Positions 1 to 8,658 of a stretch of DNA of 61,862 bases are shown piece by piece. Below the pieces are notes generated by a model, which ran no database searches, was not told the DNA's origin, and saw nothing but the letters and a program-made list of their open reading frames with translations. Source of the DNA: Streptomyces sp. OR43 (GTDB taxonomy: Bacteria > Actinomycetota > Actinomycetes > Streptomycetales > Streptomycetaceae); the NCBI RefSeq assembly GCF_008042275.1, contig NZ_RDBK01000043.1, positions 332,930 to 394,791 of the forward strand. Reading direction: 5' to 3'. A program made the translations under genes and the position numbers. How positions within the stretch are numbered: the stretch's first letter is position 1; each line of letters starts with the position of its first letter.

Positions 1-1
1 G

Positions 2-883
2 CAGCCCGGCTACGGCTACCCGCAGCAGGCCCCCCAGGGCGTCCCGCCCCAGCAGCAGCCCCCGCAGCCGGGCTACGGCTACCCGCAGGCCCAGCAGCCC
101 GGCCCGTACGGCCAGCAGCCCCCCACTCCCCCGTACGGCGGCCAGCCGGCCTACGGGCAGCAGCCGGGCTTCCCTCCGGCCGCCCCGCAGAAGAAGAAGA
201 CGGGCCTGATCGTGGGCGGCGTCATCGTCGCGCTCGCGGTGATCGGCGGCGGGGTGTACTTCCTGACGTCGGGCGGCGCCAGCAACAGCGATGTCGCGGA
301 CTCCACCAAGGGGTACAAGCTGACGCCGTCGGCGACGCTGGACGGGTACAAGAAGCAGGCCGGCTCCGAGCAGTCCGGAGCGCCGACCGGTGAAGAGAAG
401 ACCAAGCTCGAAGGTCTCGGCATTGAGAAGCCGCAGAAGGCGGGCGCCCAGTATCAGTCCGGTTCCGAGGACAACCCGCTCGCGCTGAAGTCGATCACGC
501 TCACGGGCTACTGGGGTGACGTGACCGACCCGGCGAAGGTCATCGACAACGCGTTCAACAACGCGGAGTCGGAGTTCACGAAGGGCGAGGAGGGGATGGA
601 GGTGCAGCGTGTCGGCAGCCCCAAGGCCCTCACGCCTGACGGCTTCAATGGCGCCCTCATGAAGTGCCAGGACCTCAAGGTGCTGAACAAGGACGGCGAC
701 GGCACTGCCGCCAAGGGGCCGAAGGAATTCACCATCCCCGTCTGCGTCTGGGCCGACTACAGCACCGTGGGCACCGTGATGGGCGTGGACGTGAGCCTCT
801 CCATGACCGGCAAGGGAATGGCCCAGGACGAGGTGGCGGGCATCACCGCCAAGCTCTACAACGCCTCCCGCACCAAGATCTGA
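2..883 (+). CDS. Membrane-anchored Pro/Gln/Tyr-rich protein, 5' end cut by window
   Basis: The reading frame is open from the first bases, so the start lies upstream; 293 residues are visible. The first ~62 residues are a low-complexity stretch rich in Gln, Pro, Gly and Tyr with QPGYGYPQ-like repeats. A KKK stop-transfer cluster and one transmembrane helix (residues ~65-85, GLIVGGVIVALAVIGGG) follow. The ~200-residue remainder should lie outside the cell. It has two Cys (in MKCQDL and PVCVWADY) that could form a disulfide. This layout (cytoplasmic PQ-rich tail, one helix, exported domain) is common among uncharacterised Streptomyces proteins. I recognise no catalytic motif. It converges on clpX across a strong hairpin. 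Confidence 0.8.
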   Translation, partial: QPGYGYPQQAPQGVPPQQQPPQPGYGYPQAQQPGPYGQQPPTPPYGGQPAYGQQPGFPPAAPQKKKTGLIVGGVIVALAVIGGGVYFLTSGGASNSDVADSTKGYKLTPSATLDGYKKQAGSEQSGAPTGEEKTKLEGLGIEKPQKAGAQYQSGSEDNPLALKSITLTGYWGDVTDPAKVIDNAFNNAESEFTKGEEGMEVQRVGSPKALTPDGFNGALMKCQDLKVLNKDGDGTAAKGPKEFTIPVCVWADYSTVGTVMGVDVSLSMTGKGMAQDEVAGITAKLYNASRTKI

Positions 884-892
884 CCCACGCAA

Positions 893-939
893 CGCGAAGG
901 GGCGCCCCGCGGGTCGAACCGGCGGGGCGCCCCTTCGCG
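893..939. terminator. Bidirectional hairpin terminator between convergent genes
   Basis: Perfect 18-bp inverted repeat (893-910 and 922-939) with an 11-nt loop, placed between the stop codons of the membrane protein (+) and clpX (-). It is GC-rich and has no T-run, as is usual in Streptomyces. Confidence 0.8.
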
Positions 940-957
940 TACGGCTCTACGACACCG

Positions 958-2256
958 CTACGCGGACTTCTCGTGCCGCCCCTCGTCACCCTTCCCGATC
1001 GTCCGCGGCTCGCGCGGGACCAGCGTCGGGTTGACGTTGTTGCGGACCACGTCCGCCGTGATGACGACGCGGGCGACGTCCTTGCGGGACGGCACCTCGT
1101 ACATCACCGACTGGAGGACCTCCTCCATGATGGCGCGCAGGCCGCGCGCGCCGGTCTGGCGCAGGATCGCCTGGTCGGCGATGGCCTCCAGCGCCTCGCG
1201 CTCGAACTCCAGCTCCACACCGTCGAGTTCGAACAGCCGCTGGTACTGCTTCACCAGGGCGTTGCGCGGCTCGATGAGGATCTGGAGCAGCGCCTCGCGG
1301 TCCAGGTTGTGGACCGAGGTCAGGACCGGGAGGCGGCCGATGAACTCGGGGATCATCCCGAACTTCACCAGGTCCTCCGGCATGACCTCCTGGAACTGGT
1401 CGCTCGCCTGGATCTCCCGCTTGGAGCGGATCGTGGCGCCGAAGCCGATGCCCTTGGCGCCGGCCCGGGACTCGATGATCTTCTCCAGACCGGAGAAGGC
1501 GCCGCCCACGATGAACAGCACGTTCGTCGTGTCGATCTGGATGAACTCCTGGTGCGGGTGCTTCCGGCCACCCTGCGGCGGTACGGAGGCGGTGGTGCCC
1601 TCAAGGATCTTCAGCAGGGCCTGCTGGACGCCCTCGCCGGAGACATCGCGGGTGATCGACGGGTTCTCGCTCTTGCGGGCGACCTTGTCGATCTCGTCGA
1701 TGTAGATGATCCCGGTCTCGGCCTTCTTGACGTCGTAGTCCGCGGCCTGGATCAGCTTCAGCAGGATGTTCTCGACATCCTCGCCGACGTAGCCGGCCTC
1801 CGTCAGCGCCGTCGCGTCCGCGATGGCGAACGGGACGTTGAGCATCCGGGCCAGCGTCTGCGCGAGGAGGGTCTTGCCCGAGCCCGTGGGGCCGAGCAGC
1901 AGGATGTTGGACTTGGCGAGTTCGATCGCGTCGTCGCGGTTCGCGCCGCCGCCGTTCTCGCCGGCCTGGACCCGCTTGTAGTGGTTGTACACAGCGACCG
2001 AGAGGGCCTTCTTCGCGGGCTCCTGCCCGACGACGTATCCCTCGAGGAACTCGTAGATCTCGCGGGGCTTGGGAAGTTCCTCCCAGCGGACCTCGCTCGT
2101 CTCCGCGAGCTCCTCCTCGATGATCTCGTTGCAGAGATCGATGCACTCGTCGCAGATGTACACACCGGGCCCCGCGATGAGCTTCTTCACCTGCTTCTGG
2201 CTCTTTCCGCAGAACGAGCACTTGAGCAGGTCGCCGCCATCACCGATGCGTGCCAC
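958..2256 (-). CDS. clpX: ClpX, ATP-dependent Clp protease ATP-binding subunit
   Basis: AAA+ unfoldase that feeds substrates to the ClpP peptidase in the cytoplasm. The 432-residue product has the N-terminal C4 zinc-binding domain (Cys13, 16, 35, 38), Walker A GPTGSGKT near residue 120, Walker B IIYIDEID and the sensor/box VII region containing ARGLRA. Length and motif order are those of complete ClpX. I chose the GTG at 2256 ([12 protein letters not shown]) rather than an ATG 102 nt upstream, because a purine-rich AAGGGGAAG lies 6-7 nt before it and family members begin there. It lies downstream of clpP2 on the same strand with a 157-nt gap, so it may have its own promoter as well as read-through. 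Confidence 0.97.
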   Translation of the reverse strand: MARIGDGGDLLKCSFCGKSQKQVKKLIAGPGVYICDECIDLCNEIIEEELAETSEVRWEELPKPREIYEFLEGYVVGQEPAKKALSVAVYNHYKRVQAGENGGGANRDDAIELAKSNILLLGPTGSGKTLLAQTLARMLNVPFAIADATALTEAGYVGEDVENILLKLIQAADYDVKKAETGIIYIDEIDKVARKSENPSITRDVSGEGVQQALLKILEGTTASVPPQGGRKHPHQEFIQIDTTNVLFIVGGAFSGLEKIIESRAGAKGIGFGATIRSKREIQASDQFQEVMPEDLVKFGMIPEFIGRLPVLTSVHNLDREALLQILIEPRNALVKQYQRLFELDGVELEFEREALEAIADQAILRQTGARGLRAIMEEVLQSVMYEVPSRKDVARVVITADVVRNNVNPTLVPREPRTIGKGDEGRHEKSA

Positions 2257-2413
2257 GAGGTGCTTCCCCTTCGCCTGGGAGACGCCTGGTTCAGCGGCTC
2301 CTGGTGCCTCTATCCGACGGTACCTTGCCTGGGCCCCCGTTCGGGCCCCCCTTGGCACGGTTCACACGGCCGAGGCCGGGTGACCCTGCCGTACCAAGGG
2401 GTAAAGGCCGACG

Positions 2414-3097
2414 TCAGGCGGCCGCTCCGGCCGCGCTCTTACGGGTCGAGACGATCTGGTCGACCAGGCCGTAGGCGAGGGCGTCATCGGCGGTCAGGAT
2501 CTTGTCGCGCTCGATGTCGTCGCGGATCTTCTCGATCGGCGTGGTGGAGTGCTTCGCCAGCATCTCCTCCAGCTGGGTCCGCATCCGGAGGATCTCGTTG
2601 GCCGCGATCTCCAGGTCGGAGAGCTGCTCACGGCCGGTCTGCGAGGACGGCTGGTGGATCAGGACGCGGGCGTTCGGCAGCGCCATGCGCTTGCCGGGGG
2701 TGCCGGCGGCGAGCAGCACCGCGGCGGCGGAGGCCGCCTGGCCCATGCAGACCGTCTGGATGTCCGGCTTGACGAACTGCATCGTGTCGTAGATCGCGGT
2801 GAGCGCGGTGAACGAGCCGCCGGGGCTGTTGATGTAGATGGAGATGTCCCGGTCCGGGTCCATCGACTCCAGGCACAGCAGCTGCGCCATGACGTCGTTG
2901 GCGGACGCGTCGTCGATCTGCACGCCGAGGAAGATCACGCGCTCCTCGAAGAGCTTCGCGTACGGGTCGTACTCGCGCACGCCCTGCGAGGTGCGCTCCA
3001 CGAAGCGCGGGACGATGTAGCGGTTGTCCACCTGCGGGCCGGTGTAGAGGCCGCTCGCGGACGCGCCGGGGAAGTTGTTCATGTGGGTGTTCACCAT
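2414..3097 (-). CDS. clpP2: ClpP2, ATP-dependent Clp protease proteolytic subunit
   Basis: Serine peptidase subunit of the Clp complex, 227 residues. The catalytic triad is visible: Ser123 in GQAASAAA, His148 in LIHQP and Asp194 in RDDIERD. The YINSPGG oxyanion/strand motif is present at about residue 88. The ~30-residue N-terminal extension before the ClpP core (MVNTHMNNF...) resembles other actinobacterial ClpP2 propeptides. A second in-frame ATG 15 nt downstream is an alternative start; neither has an ideal ribosome site. It is 80 nt downstream of clpP1, matching the bicistronic clpP1-clpP2 unit known in Streptomyces, where the two subunits form a mixed tetradecamer. Confidence 0.95.
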   Translation of the reverse strand: MVNTHMNNFPGASASGLYTGPQVDNRYIVPRFVERTSQGVREYDPYAKLFEERVIFLGVQIDDASANDVMAQLLCLESMDPDRDISIYINSPGGSFTALTAIYDTMQFVKPDIQTVCMGQAASAAAVLLAAGTPGKRMALPNARVLIHQPSSQTGREQLSDLEIAANEILRMRTQLEEMLAKHSTTPIEKIRDDIERDKILTADDALAYGLVDQIVSTRKSAAGAAA

Positions 3098-3177
3098 CCT
3101 GGTGGCGTTCTGTGGGCTGGGTTTCTCGGCGTACGAGAGATGCGGTGCGCGGTGCGGTGCGATCCGGTGGAGCCGGA

Positions 3178-3795
3178 TCAGGCGCCGGTGCCGCCGCCGC
3201 CCGGAACGCCCGATGCGATCGTGATGATCTCGTCGATGAGGCCGTAGTCCTTGGCCTCTTCCGCGGTGTACCAGCGGTCGCGGTCGCCGTCGCGGATGAT
3301 CGTCTCCACGGTCTGGCCGGAGTGGCGGGCGGTGATCTCCGCCATCCGCTGCTTGGTGCGCAGCAGGTACTGGGCCTGGATCTTGATGTCCGAGGCCGTA
3401 CCGCCGATGCCGGCCGAACCCTGGTGCATGAGGATGTCGGTGTTCGGGAGCGCGAAACGCTTGCCGGCGGTGCCGCCGGTGAGCAGGAACTGGCCCATCG
3501 AGGCCGCCATGCCCATACCGATGGTGACCACGTCGTTCGGGATGTACTGCATGGTGTCGTAGACCGCCATGCCGGCCGTCACCGAACCACCGGGGCTGTT
3601 GATGTAGAGGTAGATGTCCTTGTCCGGCTCGGCGGCAAGGAGCAGGAGCTGTGCGGTGATCTTGTTGGCGATGTCATCGTCGACCTGCTGACCGAGGAAG
3701 ATGATGCGTTCGCCGAGCAGTCGGCTGTAGACCTGGTCACCGAGGCCTCCACCGAGGGACGGCTCTCCGGCGGCGTAGGGCATCAGATTCGTCAC
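3178..3795 (-). CDS. clpP1: ClpP1, ATP-dependent Clp protease proteolytic subunit
   Basis: Second ClpP paralogue, 205 residues, with triad Ser99 (GMAASMGQ), His124 (LMHQG) and Asp169 (RDGDRDRW), and the YINSPGG motif near residue 64. The GTG start at 3795 has AGGTGG just upstream. It is first in the clpP1-clpP2 unit. In Streptomyces this operon is controlled by ClgR and autoregulated by proteolysis (known biology); a ClgR-like site lies about 135 nt upstream (see 3929-3945). The C-terminus ends in a Gly-rich tail (PGGGGTGA), normal for this orthologue. Which ClpP gets number 1 or 2 varies between authors; I number by transcription order. Confidence 0.95.
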   Translation of the reverse strand: MTNLMPYAAGEPSLGGGLGDQVYSRLLGERIIFLGQQVDDDIANKITAQLLLLAAEPDKDIYLYINSPGGSVTAGMAVYDTMQYIPNDVVTIGMGMAASMGQFLLTGGTAGKRFALPNTDILMHQGSAGIGGTASDIKIQAQYLLRTKQRMAEITARHSGQTVETIIRDGDRDRWYTAEEAKDYGLIDEIITIASGVPGGGGTGA

Positions 3796-3928
3796 GTATC
3801 CACCTGCTCGTCTCTGACGGCTCCGGCCGTCTCAGCGTCTTCGTACCGGGTGGGCCGGGACTCCCCGACCCTTCCTCTTCATGGACCCTAACGCGCAGGT
3901 GGGACAACGCCATCCCGCTTCCGCAACT

Positions 3929-3945
3929 GTTCGCTGGGAGCGCAA
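3929..3945 (-). promoter_or_regulatory. Probable ClgR-binding site upstream of clpP1
   Basis: GTTCGC followed by five bases and GCGCAA fits the actinobacterial ClgR core CGC-Y-N-A-N-R-GCG, except for G at the central A. It lies between the tig terminator and the clpP1 start, where the clpP1-clpP2 promoter must be. Seen: the motif. Inferred: regulation, by analogy with S. lividans and Corynebacterium ClgR targets. Confidence 0.5.
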
Positions 3946-3990
3946 GCTCCGCAGTCCGCACAAGGGTTGTGGGGGGCGTCCGCCGATACG

Positions 3991-4030
3991 ACGACGGGCT
4001 CCGGACGCGTTGGCGTCCGGAGCCCGTCGT
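3991..4030 (-). terminator. Terminator of tig
   Basis: Perfect 18-bp stem (3991-4008 with 4013-4030) and a 4-nt loop immediately after the tig stop codon. It separates tig from the clpP1 promoter. Confidence 0.8.
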
Positions 4031-4048
4031 GCGGGTTCAGCGCGAGGC

Positions 4049-5443
4049 TCAGGCCTCGGTCTTCTCCTCGGCGGCGTCGGCGGTGCCCTCGGCGGCCTCG
4101 ACCACCTCGGTCGCCTCCTCCGTCGCCTCTTCGTCGTCCTCCAGCTCGACGACCTCACCGTTGGTGTCGATGACCTTGGCGGCCTCGACGACCACGGCCA
4201 GCGCCTTGCCGCGGGCGACCTCGCCGACGAGCATCGGCACCTGGCCGCCCTCGACGACGGCCTGGGCGAACTGGTCCGGGCTCATGCCGGAGGACTGCGC
4301 GCGCCGCAGGAGGTGCTCGGTGAGCTCCTCCTGGTTGACGTTCAGCTTCTCCTTGTTGACGAGCTCGTCAAGGATGAACTGGGTCTTGATGCCCTTGACG
4401 GCCTGCTCGGACGTCTCGGCCTCGAACTCCTCGAGGGTCTTGCCCTGGATCTCCAGGTACTTCTCGAGGTCGAGACCCATCTGGCCGAGCTGGTGGTGCT
4501 CCAGGTTGTGCTTGCGGGTCTGGACCTCGTCCGCGAGCAGCTTCTCCGGAATCGGGACCTCGGCGAGCTTCAGCAGCTCCTCGAGGACGCGCTCCTGGGC
4601 CTGGGTGGCCTGCTCGTACTGCTTGGTTTCCTCGAGGCGCTTGCGGCTGTCCGCCTTCAGCTCGTCCAGCGTGTCGAACTCGCTGGCCATCTGGGCGAAC
4701 TCGTCGTCCAGCTCGGGAAGCTCGCGGGCGGCGACGGCGGTGACCTTGACGGTGACCTCCGCGTCCTTGCCCTCGGCGGAGCCGCCCTTCAGCTGGGAGG
4801 TGAAGGTGGCCTCGCCACCCGCCTCCAGGCCGGTGACGGCGTCGTCGATGCCTTCGAGGAGCTCGCCGGAACCGATGGTGTACGAGACACCCTCGGCCAC
4901 GCCGTCCTCGAGGACCTCGCCCTCGACCTTGGCCTGCAGGTCGATGGTGACGACGTCACCCTCGACGGCGGCGCGCTCGACCGGGTTGGTCGAGGCGAAG
5001 CGCTCACGGAGCTGCTCCACGGCCTTCTCGACGTCCTCGTCGCTGACCTCGAGGGCGTCGACGGTGACCTCGATGCCGGAGTAGTCCGGGATCTCGATCT
5101 CGGGGCGTACGTCAACCTCGGCGGTGAAGGAGAGCAGTTCGCCGTCCTTCAGCTCCGTGATGTCGACCTCCGGCTGGCCGAGGACGTTGAGCTCACCCTC
5201 GTTGACGGCCTCGGTGTAGAACTTCGGGAGCGCGTCGTTGACGGCCTCCTCCAGCACTGCGCCACGGCCGAACCGCTGGTCGATGACCCGGTTGGGGATC
5301 TTGCCCTTGCGGAACCCCTTCACCGTGACCTGCTGGTTGATCTTCTTGTACGCCGCGTCGAGGCTGTCCTTGAGCTCCTCGAAGGGCACCTCAATGCTGA
5401 GCCGAACCCGGGTCGGGTTCAGGGTCTCCACGGCGCTCTTCAC
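4049..5443 (-). CDS. tig: Trigger factor, ribosome-associated chaperone and peptidyl-prolyl isomerase
   Basis: 464 residues with the full trigger-factor layout: an N-terminal ribosome-binding domain carrying the signature GFRKGK(I)P (residues ~44-50, here [11 protein letters not shown]), an FKBP-like PPIase domain (~160-245) and the long helical C-terminal chaperone domain. The last ~35 residues are an acidic, Ala/Glu-rich tail ([14 protein letters not shown]...), common in Streptomyces orthologues. The GTG start at 5443 is preceded by AAGGAG at 8 nt. It is first in the tig-clpP1-clpP2-clpX array, a conserved linkage of nascent-chain folding with proteolysis, but a strong terminator follows it, so it is probably transcribed separately from clpP1. 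Confidence 0.97.
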   Translation of the reverse strand: MKSAVETLNPTRVRLSIEVPFEELKDSLDAAYKKINQQVTVKGFRKGKIPNRVIDQRFGRGAVLEEAVNDALPKFYTEAVNEGELNVLGQPEVDITELKDGELLSFTAEVDVRPEIEIPDYSGIEVTVDALEVSDEDVEKAVEQLRERFASTNPVERAAVEGDVVTIDLQAKVEGEVLEDGVAEGVSYTIGSGELLEGIDDAVTGLEAGGEATFTSQLKGGSAEGKDAEVTVKVTAVAARELPELDDEFAQMASEFDTLDELKADSRKRLEETKQYEQATQAQERVLEELLKLAEVPIPEKLLADEVQTRKHNLEHHQLGQMGLDLEKYLEIQGKTLEEFEAETSEQAVKGIKTQFILDELVNKEKLNVNQEELTEHLLRRAQSSGMSPDQFAQAVVEGGQVPMLVGEVARGKALAVVVEAAKVIDTNGEVVELEDDEEATEEATEVVEAAEGTADAAEEKTEA

Positions 5444-5594
5444 GGTTCGGTCTCCTTGGTGGCTGACTTCTTGGGGTTCTGCTCCACCGCACAGGAGGCG
5501 GCTTCGCGGACCGAGCCCGGTACATCAGACACACGGGCACGCATTTTGCATAGTAACGGCAAGGGGGAGAACTCCCACAATGCGATCTTGCCGG

Positions 5595-5671
5595 TGGTCG
5601 GGGTGGCCGGATTCGAACCGACGACCTTCCGCTCCCAAAGCGGACGCGCTACCAAGCTGCGCCACACCCCG
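5595..5671 (-). tRNA. tRNA-Pro (anticodon TGG)
   Basis: A 77-nt cloverleaf read on the minus strand. The acceptor arms CGGGGTG and CACCCCG pair, the T-arm has GGTTCGAATCC, the anticodon loop TTTGGGA gives TGG, and CCA is encoded at the 3' end. It lies just upstream of tig on the same strand. Confidence 0.95.
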
Positions 5672-5836
5672 TCGGTGCGACACGAAGGGTACATGCAGAC
5701 AGGTGGTGCATCGGACGCTTTCCGCGGGCTTCGCCGGACTCGGCGCCGCGCGTCGTCATCGGGTGTGCGGGCAGACCCCGCGACCCGCTACGATGCTTCT
5801 CGTGCCGCGGTCCCCGTGACCTGCGGTGCGCTGTAT

Positions 5837-5910
5837 GCGGGCGTAGCTCAATGGTAGAGCCCTAGTCTTCCAAACTAGCTACGCGGGTTCGATTCCCGTC
5901 GCCCGCTCCA
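5837..5910 (+). tRNA. tRNA-Gly (anticodon TCC)
   Basis: A 74-nt cloverleaf: acceptor arms GCGGGCG and CGCCCGC pair, the anticodon loop CTTCCAA gives TCC, the T-arm contains GGTTCGATTCC, and CCA is encoded. It is divergent from the tRNA-Pro gene. Neither tRNA gene is followed by an integrase or a repeated 3' end, so no integrated element is visible. Confidence 0.95.
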
Positions 5911-5916
5911 TGCTTC

Positions 5917-5964
5917 GGGCCCGGCTCGGCGGCTCCCCTCGGGGATGGCCGCCGGACCGGGCCC
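5917..5964 (+). terminator. Terminator after tRNA-Gly
   Basis: A long stem, GGGCCCGG(C)-CGGCGGC with GCCGCCG-(GA)CCGGGCCC, beginning 6 nt after the encoded CCA. Roughly 16 pairs with a small internal mismatch. Confidence 0.6.
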
Positions 5965-6035
5965 TTCGCATGTCCCGACCGTGCGCCGAGGCTGCGGCCC
6001 CGGGGGCGGCCGGACCGCCCTCGGGCCGGGATGCC

Positions 6036-6230
6036 TCAGAAGCTGATCTGGTTGATGCTCTGCGCTATCGAGTCCATGAACCTCTGGATCGACGGCGCCA
6101 TGCCGGTCGACGCCAGGAAGAAGCCGAAGAGCACCGCGACGACCGCGGGTCCGGGCTTGATGGAGCCGCCTCGGATCATGACCACCAGGATGATCGCGAA
6201 AAGAAGCACCACAGACAGCGAAATGGCCAC
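6036..6230 (-). CDS. Small conserved membrane protein, 64 aa
   Basis: A 64-residue protein with two hydrophobic stretches (residues ~2-19 and ~27-45) around a short RGGSIKPG loop, ending in a hydrophilic tail (IQRFMDSIAQSINQISF). It is probably a two-helix inner-membrane protein. The start is GTG at 6230; the nearest SD-like sequence (GAGGG) is rather distant. I recognise the general type from Streptomyces genomes but know no function. It stands alone between tRNA-Gly (convergent) and a long upstream gap. Confidence 0.7.
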   Translation of the reverse strand: MAISLSVVLLFAIILVVMIRGGSIKPGPAVVAVLFGFFLASTGMAPSIQRFMDSIAQSINQISF

Positions 6231-6711
6231 GACTGCTCACACCCTCGGTCGGTCCGCCTTGCCGGCCCGGAGGTGTGCGGCCACGCACTCCTCCGTTGCC
6301 TTCCATCGTGCCACCAACTCCCCTGTGGTCGCTGCCAGGTGACGGATAGACCTGGCGATATCGCGCCAACTTGCGCCCCCTGCGCCCCCTGTGCGCCGGT
6401 CACTTGACGAGGTCCGGGCGCAGTCCCGGCCGGACAGCCGCACGGACGGTGTCGCAGCGCTCAGCTGCGGAAATCCCGGAGTGCGCAGCAATTGAAACGG
6501 CGATCGTTTCCGTACTCACACAGTTTATTCACAGGCATTACCCGTGTCCGGGCGAGACGTAATTCCCGCACCCCAACTGCCTGCCGATATGCACGATTTA
6601 AGCGGGATTAACACGCCCATACCGGACAGATTTCGATGGTTTGGTATTTGATCCGACGGGAACACGCGATATCCGACGGCGGTTTTACGAATCGCAATCA
6701 AGACGTCTAGG
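6231..6711. other. Long intergenic region upstream of the acyltransferase gene
   Basis: 481 nt without a convincing gene. The left half is GC-rich; the right half (from ~6485) is markedly AT-richer than the rest of the window and holds an inverted repeat, GAAACG-N5-CGTTTC (6494-6510). This is likely promoter and operator DNA for the gene starting at 6712. Short frames here lack ribosome sites and codon bias. Confidence 0.6.
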
Positions 6712-7887
6712 GTGCCTGAGATGTTCCAAGCTCCGAACGTATTTCAGAGGGCCACGCTCCCACCGGCGACCCGGGAGTCGGAGCCCAGACGCCAAGCACC
6801 TTCGGCGACGGAGAACGGCCCCGTAGCGACCCCCGCCCGGCCTGCGCAGCCGGGCGGTGCCGAGCGGGCGGCCGGCGCGAAGAGGCGTGACGCCTACTTC
6901 GACAACGCGAAGTACCTGGCCATCGTGCTGGTCGCGGTGGCCCACTCGTGGGTGCCGGTCATGGACGGGAGCAGGGCCGCGCGTGCGCTGTACATGGTGA
7001 CGTACACGTTCCACATGCCGGCCTTCATCATCATCTCCGGTTATTTCTCACGCTCGTTCGACATGAGCCCGGCCAAGGTGAAGCGTCTGGTCACCGGAGT
7101 CGCCGTGCCGTATGTGGTGTTCGAGACGGCGTACTCGCTGTTCCGGCGGTACGCGGACGATCCCGACGCCGCGATCACCCTGACCGAGCCCTGGTACCTG
7201 ACCTGGTTCCTGGCCGCCCTGTTCATCTGGCGGCTCACCACACCGCTGTGGCGCAACCTGCGTCACCCGCTGGCGGTCTCGCTCGTCATCGCGTCCCTCG
7301 CCTCGCTCGCCCCCGGCATCGGCGACGATCTCGATCTGCCGCGCGTCCTGCAGTTCCTGCCGTTCTTCGTGCTCGGACTCCAACTCAGGCCCGAGCATTT
7401 CCAGTTGGTCCGCCGGCGCGAGGCAAGGATGCTCGCCCTGCCGCTGTTCGCCCTCACGCTGGTCTTCGCCTACTGGGCGGCGCCCCGGATGGAGCTGGGC
7501 TGGTTCCTGCGCAACTCGGCCGCCCAGGACATGGGAAATCCGTGGTGGACCGGGGTGGTGATGACGTTCGCGCTGTTCGGCTGCGCGACGCTGCTCACCG
7601 CCGCCTTCCTGTCCCTGGTCCCACGGCGCCACATGTGGTTCACGGTCCTCGGAGCCGGCACGATCTGCGGCTATCTGCTGCACGGGTTCATGGTGAAGGG
7701 CGCCACGTACGCCGGTGTCTTCGACCGGAACGAGTGGCTGATCTCCCCGACCGGTCTGGTGCTGGTCAGCGTCGTCGCCGCGGCCGGGGTGACGCTGCTG
7801 TGCACGCCGCCGGTGCGACGCGCCCTGCGCTGCGTGACCGAACCGGACTTGAACTGGGCCTTCCGGCGGGAGTCCGCGAAGCTCTGA
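6712..7887 (+). CDS. Acyltransferase family 3 integral membrane protein
   Basis: 391 residues; a ~55-residue hydrophilic N-terminus followed by about ten transmembrane helices. The opening block RRDAYFDNAKYLAIVLVAVAHSW carries the conserved early His, and TFHMPAFIIISGYF is the hallmark of the acyltransferase-3/fucose-4-O-acetylase type. Such proteins transfer acetyl or other acyl groups to sugars or lipids at the membrane; the acceptor cannot be read from sequence. The start is GTG 6712 or ATG 6721 (MFQAPNVF); neither has a strong SD. It is monocistronic, with a long AT-rich leader region upstream and a convergent terminator downstream. Confidence 0.88.
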   Translation: MPEMFQAPNVFQRATLPPATRESEPRRQAPSATENGPVATPARPAQPGGAERAAGAKRRDAYFDNAKYLAIVLVAVAHSWVPVMDGSRAARALYMVTYTFHMPAFIIISGYFSRSFDMSPAKVKRLVTGVAVPYVVFETAYSLFRRYADDPDAAITLTEPWYLTWFLAALFIWRLTTPLWRNLRHPLAVSLVIASLASLAPGIGDDLDLPRVLQFLPFFVLGLQLRPEHFQLVRRREARMLALPLFALTLVFAYWAAPRMELGWFLRNSAAQDMGNPWWTGVVMTFALFGCATLLTAAFLSLVPRRHMWFTVLGAGTICGYLLHGFMVKGATYAGVFDRNEWLISPTGLVLVSVVAAAGVTLLCTPPVRRALRCVTEPDLNWAFRRESAKL

Positions 7888-7923
7888 GCGCGCGACATCA
7901 CGCCCCTGGACATCCGCAGACAC

Positions 7924-7955
7924 CGGAGCCCGGCCCACTCATGGGCCGGGCTCCG
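7924..7955. terminator. Bidirectional terminator between acyltransferase and HD-hydrolase genes
   Basis: Perfect 14-bp inverted repeat (7924-7937 with 7942-7955), 4-nt loop, between two convergent stop codons. Confidence 0.8.
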
Positions 7956-7965
7956 ACGTGTTGGC

Positions 7966-8451
7966 TCAATCCTGCCGCTCGGCGGGTGGTCGCGGGGCGG
8001 CGAGCCCGAGCAGACCCCGTACCAGCGCATACTTCTCGGTCAGCCGGGTACGGGTCGCCGGTTCCAGCACCGCGAGGCGGGCCGGGTCGGCGTTGTGCGC
8101 GAGGTCGGCCTCCTTGATCAGCAGGGCGCCGGGCGTGGCCAGGACGCGCCGGGTGTACGCCGCCAACTCCTCGCCGTCCCGCTTGGTGACGGCCAGCACC
8201 ATGTCCTTGACCTGCTGCGGAAGCGCGGCATCGGCCAGCCACCGCTCCGTCAGCGCGTCGTCCTCGACCGCGTCGTGCAGCCAGGCCGCGGCGATCTGTT
8301 CGTCGCTGCCGCCCCGCGCCCGCACCCCCTCGGCGACGGCCGCGAGGTGCTCGCCGTACGGCCGGCCCGCCTTGTCCCGCTGGGCGGCATGGGCCTCGCG
8401 GGCGATCGCCTCTACTTCGGCCAGGGTCAGTTGCGCTCGGGATGCGGTCAT
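7966..8451 (-). CDS. HD-domain phosphohydrolase resembling SpoT/MESH1 ppGpp hydrolases
   Basis: 161 residues forming a single HD domain. Motifs follow the RelA/SpoT hydrolase order: AHAAQRDKAGRPYGEHL (RxKxG-PYxxH type, residues ~20-36), WLHDAVED (HD plus the following ED, ~62-69) and IKEADLAHNADP (D and N, ~112-123). The length matches stand-alone MESH1-like enzymes that remove the 3'-pyrophosphate of ppGpp or the 2' phosphate of NADPH. There is no synthetase or TGS domain, so it is not Rel itself. It is divergent from the antiporter gene. Substrate unproved; other HD phosphohydrolases are possible. Confidence 0.8.
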   Translation of the reverse strand: MTASRAQLTLAEVEAIAREAHAAQRDKAGRPYGEHLAAVAEGVRARGGSDEQIAAAWLHDAVEDDALTERWLADAALPQQVKDMVLAVTKRDGEELAAYTRRVLATPGALLIKEADLAHNADPARLAVLEPATRTRLTEKYALVRGLLGLAAPRPPAERQD

Positions 8452-8543
8452 GGGGCGAGCCTAGGAGAGGCCGCATCGTCGGTACCCACCCGTTGCCGCG
8501 AGGCCGACGAGGTCGTCGAAGCCGTCCGGGCCGTCATAGTTGC

Positions 8544-8578
8544 ATCGTCAATCGTTCGGTAAACTAATTACTGACGAT
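8544..8578. promoter_or_regulatory. Nested palindromes in the HD-hydrolase/antiporter divergent promoter region
   Basis: ATCGTCA (8544-8550) and TGACGAT (8572-8578) form outer arms 21 nt apart; inside them lies GTAA-actaa-TTAC (8559-8571). The segment is AT-rich against the local background and is placed where a regulator of either divergent gene would bind. No regulator gene is adjacent, so the protein is unknown. Confidence 0.4.
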
Positions 8579-8658
8579 TTCTTGACGCCCTCTTGACCTG
8601 ACGATCTCCGACCCCACGAAGGATCAAGCTCATCGGACACGCAGACACGCTCATCGCC

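Noticed and set aside
664..2772. 702-residue open frame on the plus strand opposite clpX and clpP2
   Set aside because: Overlaps two certain genes; Arg/Leu/Asp/Gly-rich sequence without domains.
5595..5910. tRNA genes as possible integration sites for an integrative element
   Set aside because: No integrase, excisionase or repeated tRNA 3' end nearby; flanks are core genes.
6237..6491. 84-residue minus-strand frame upstream of the small membrane protein
   Set aside because: No SD, Arg/Ala/Ser-biased composition and no hydrophobic or domain pattern.
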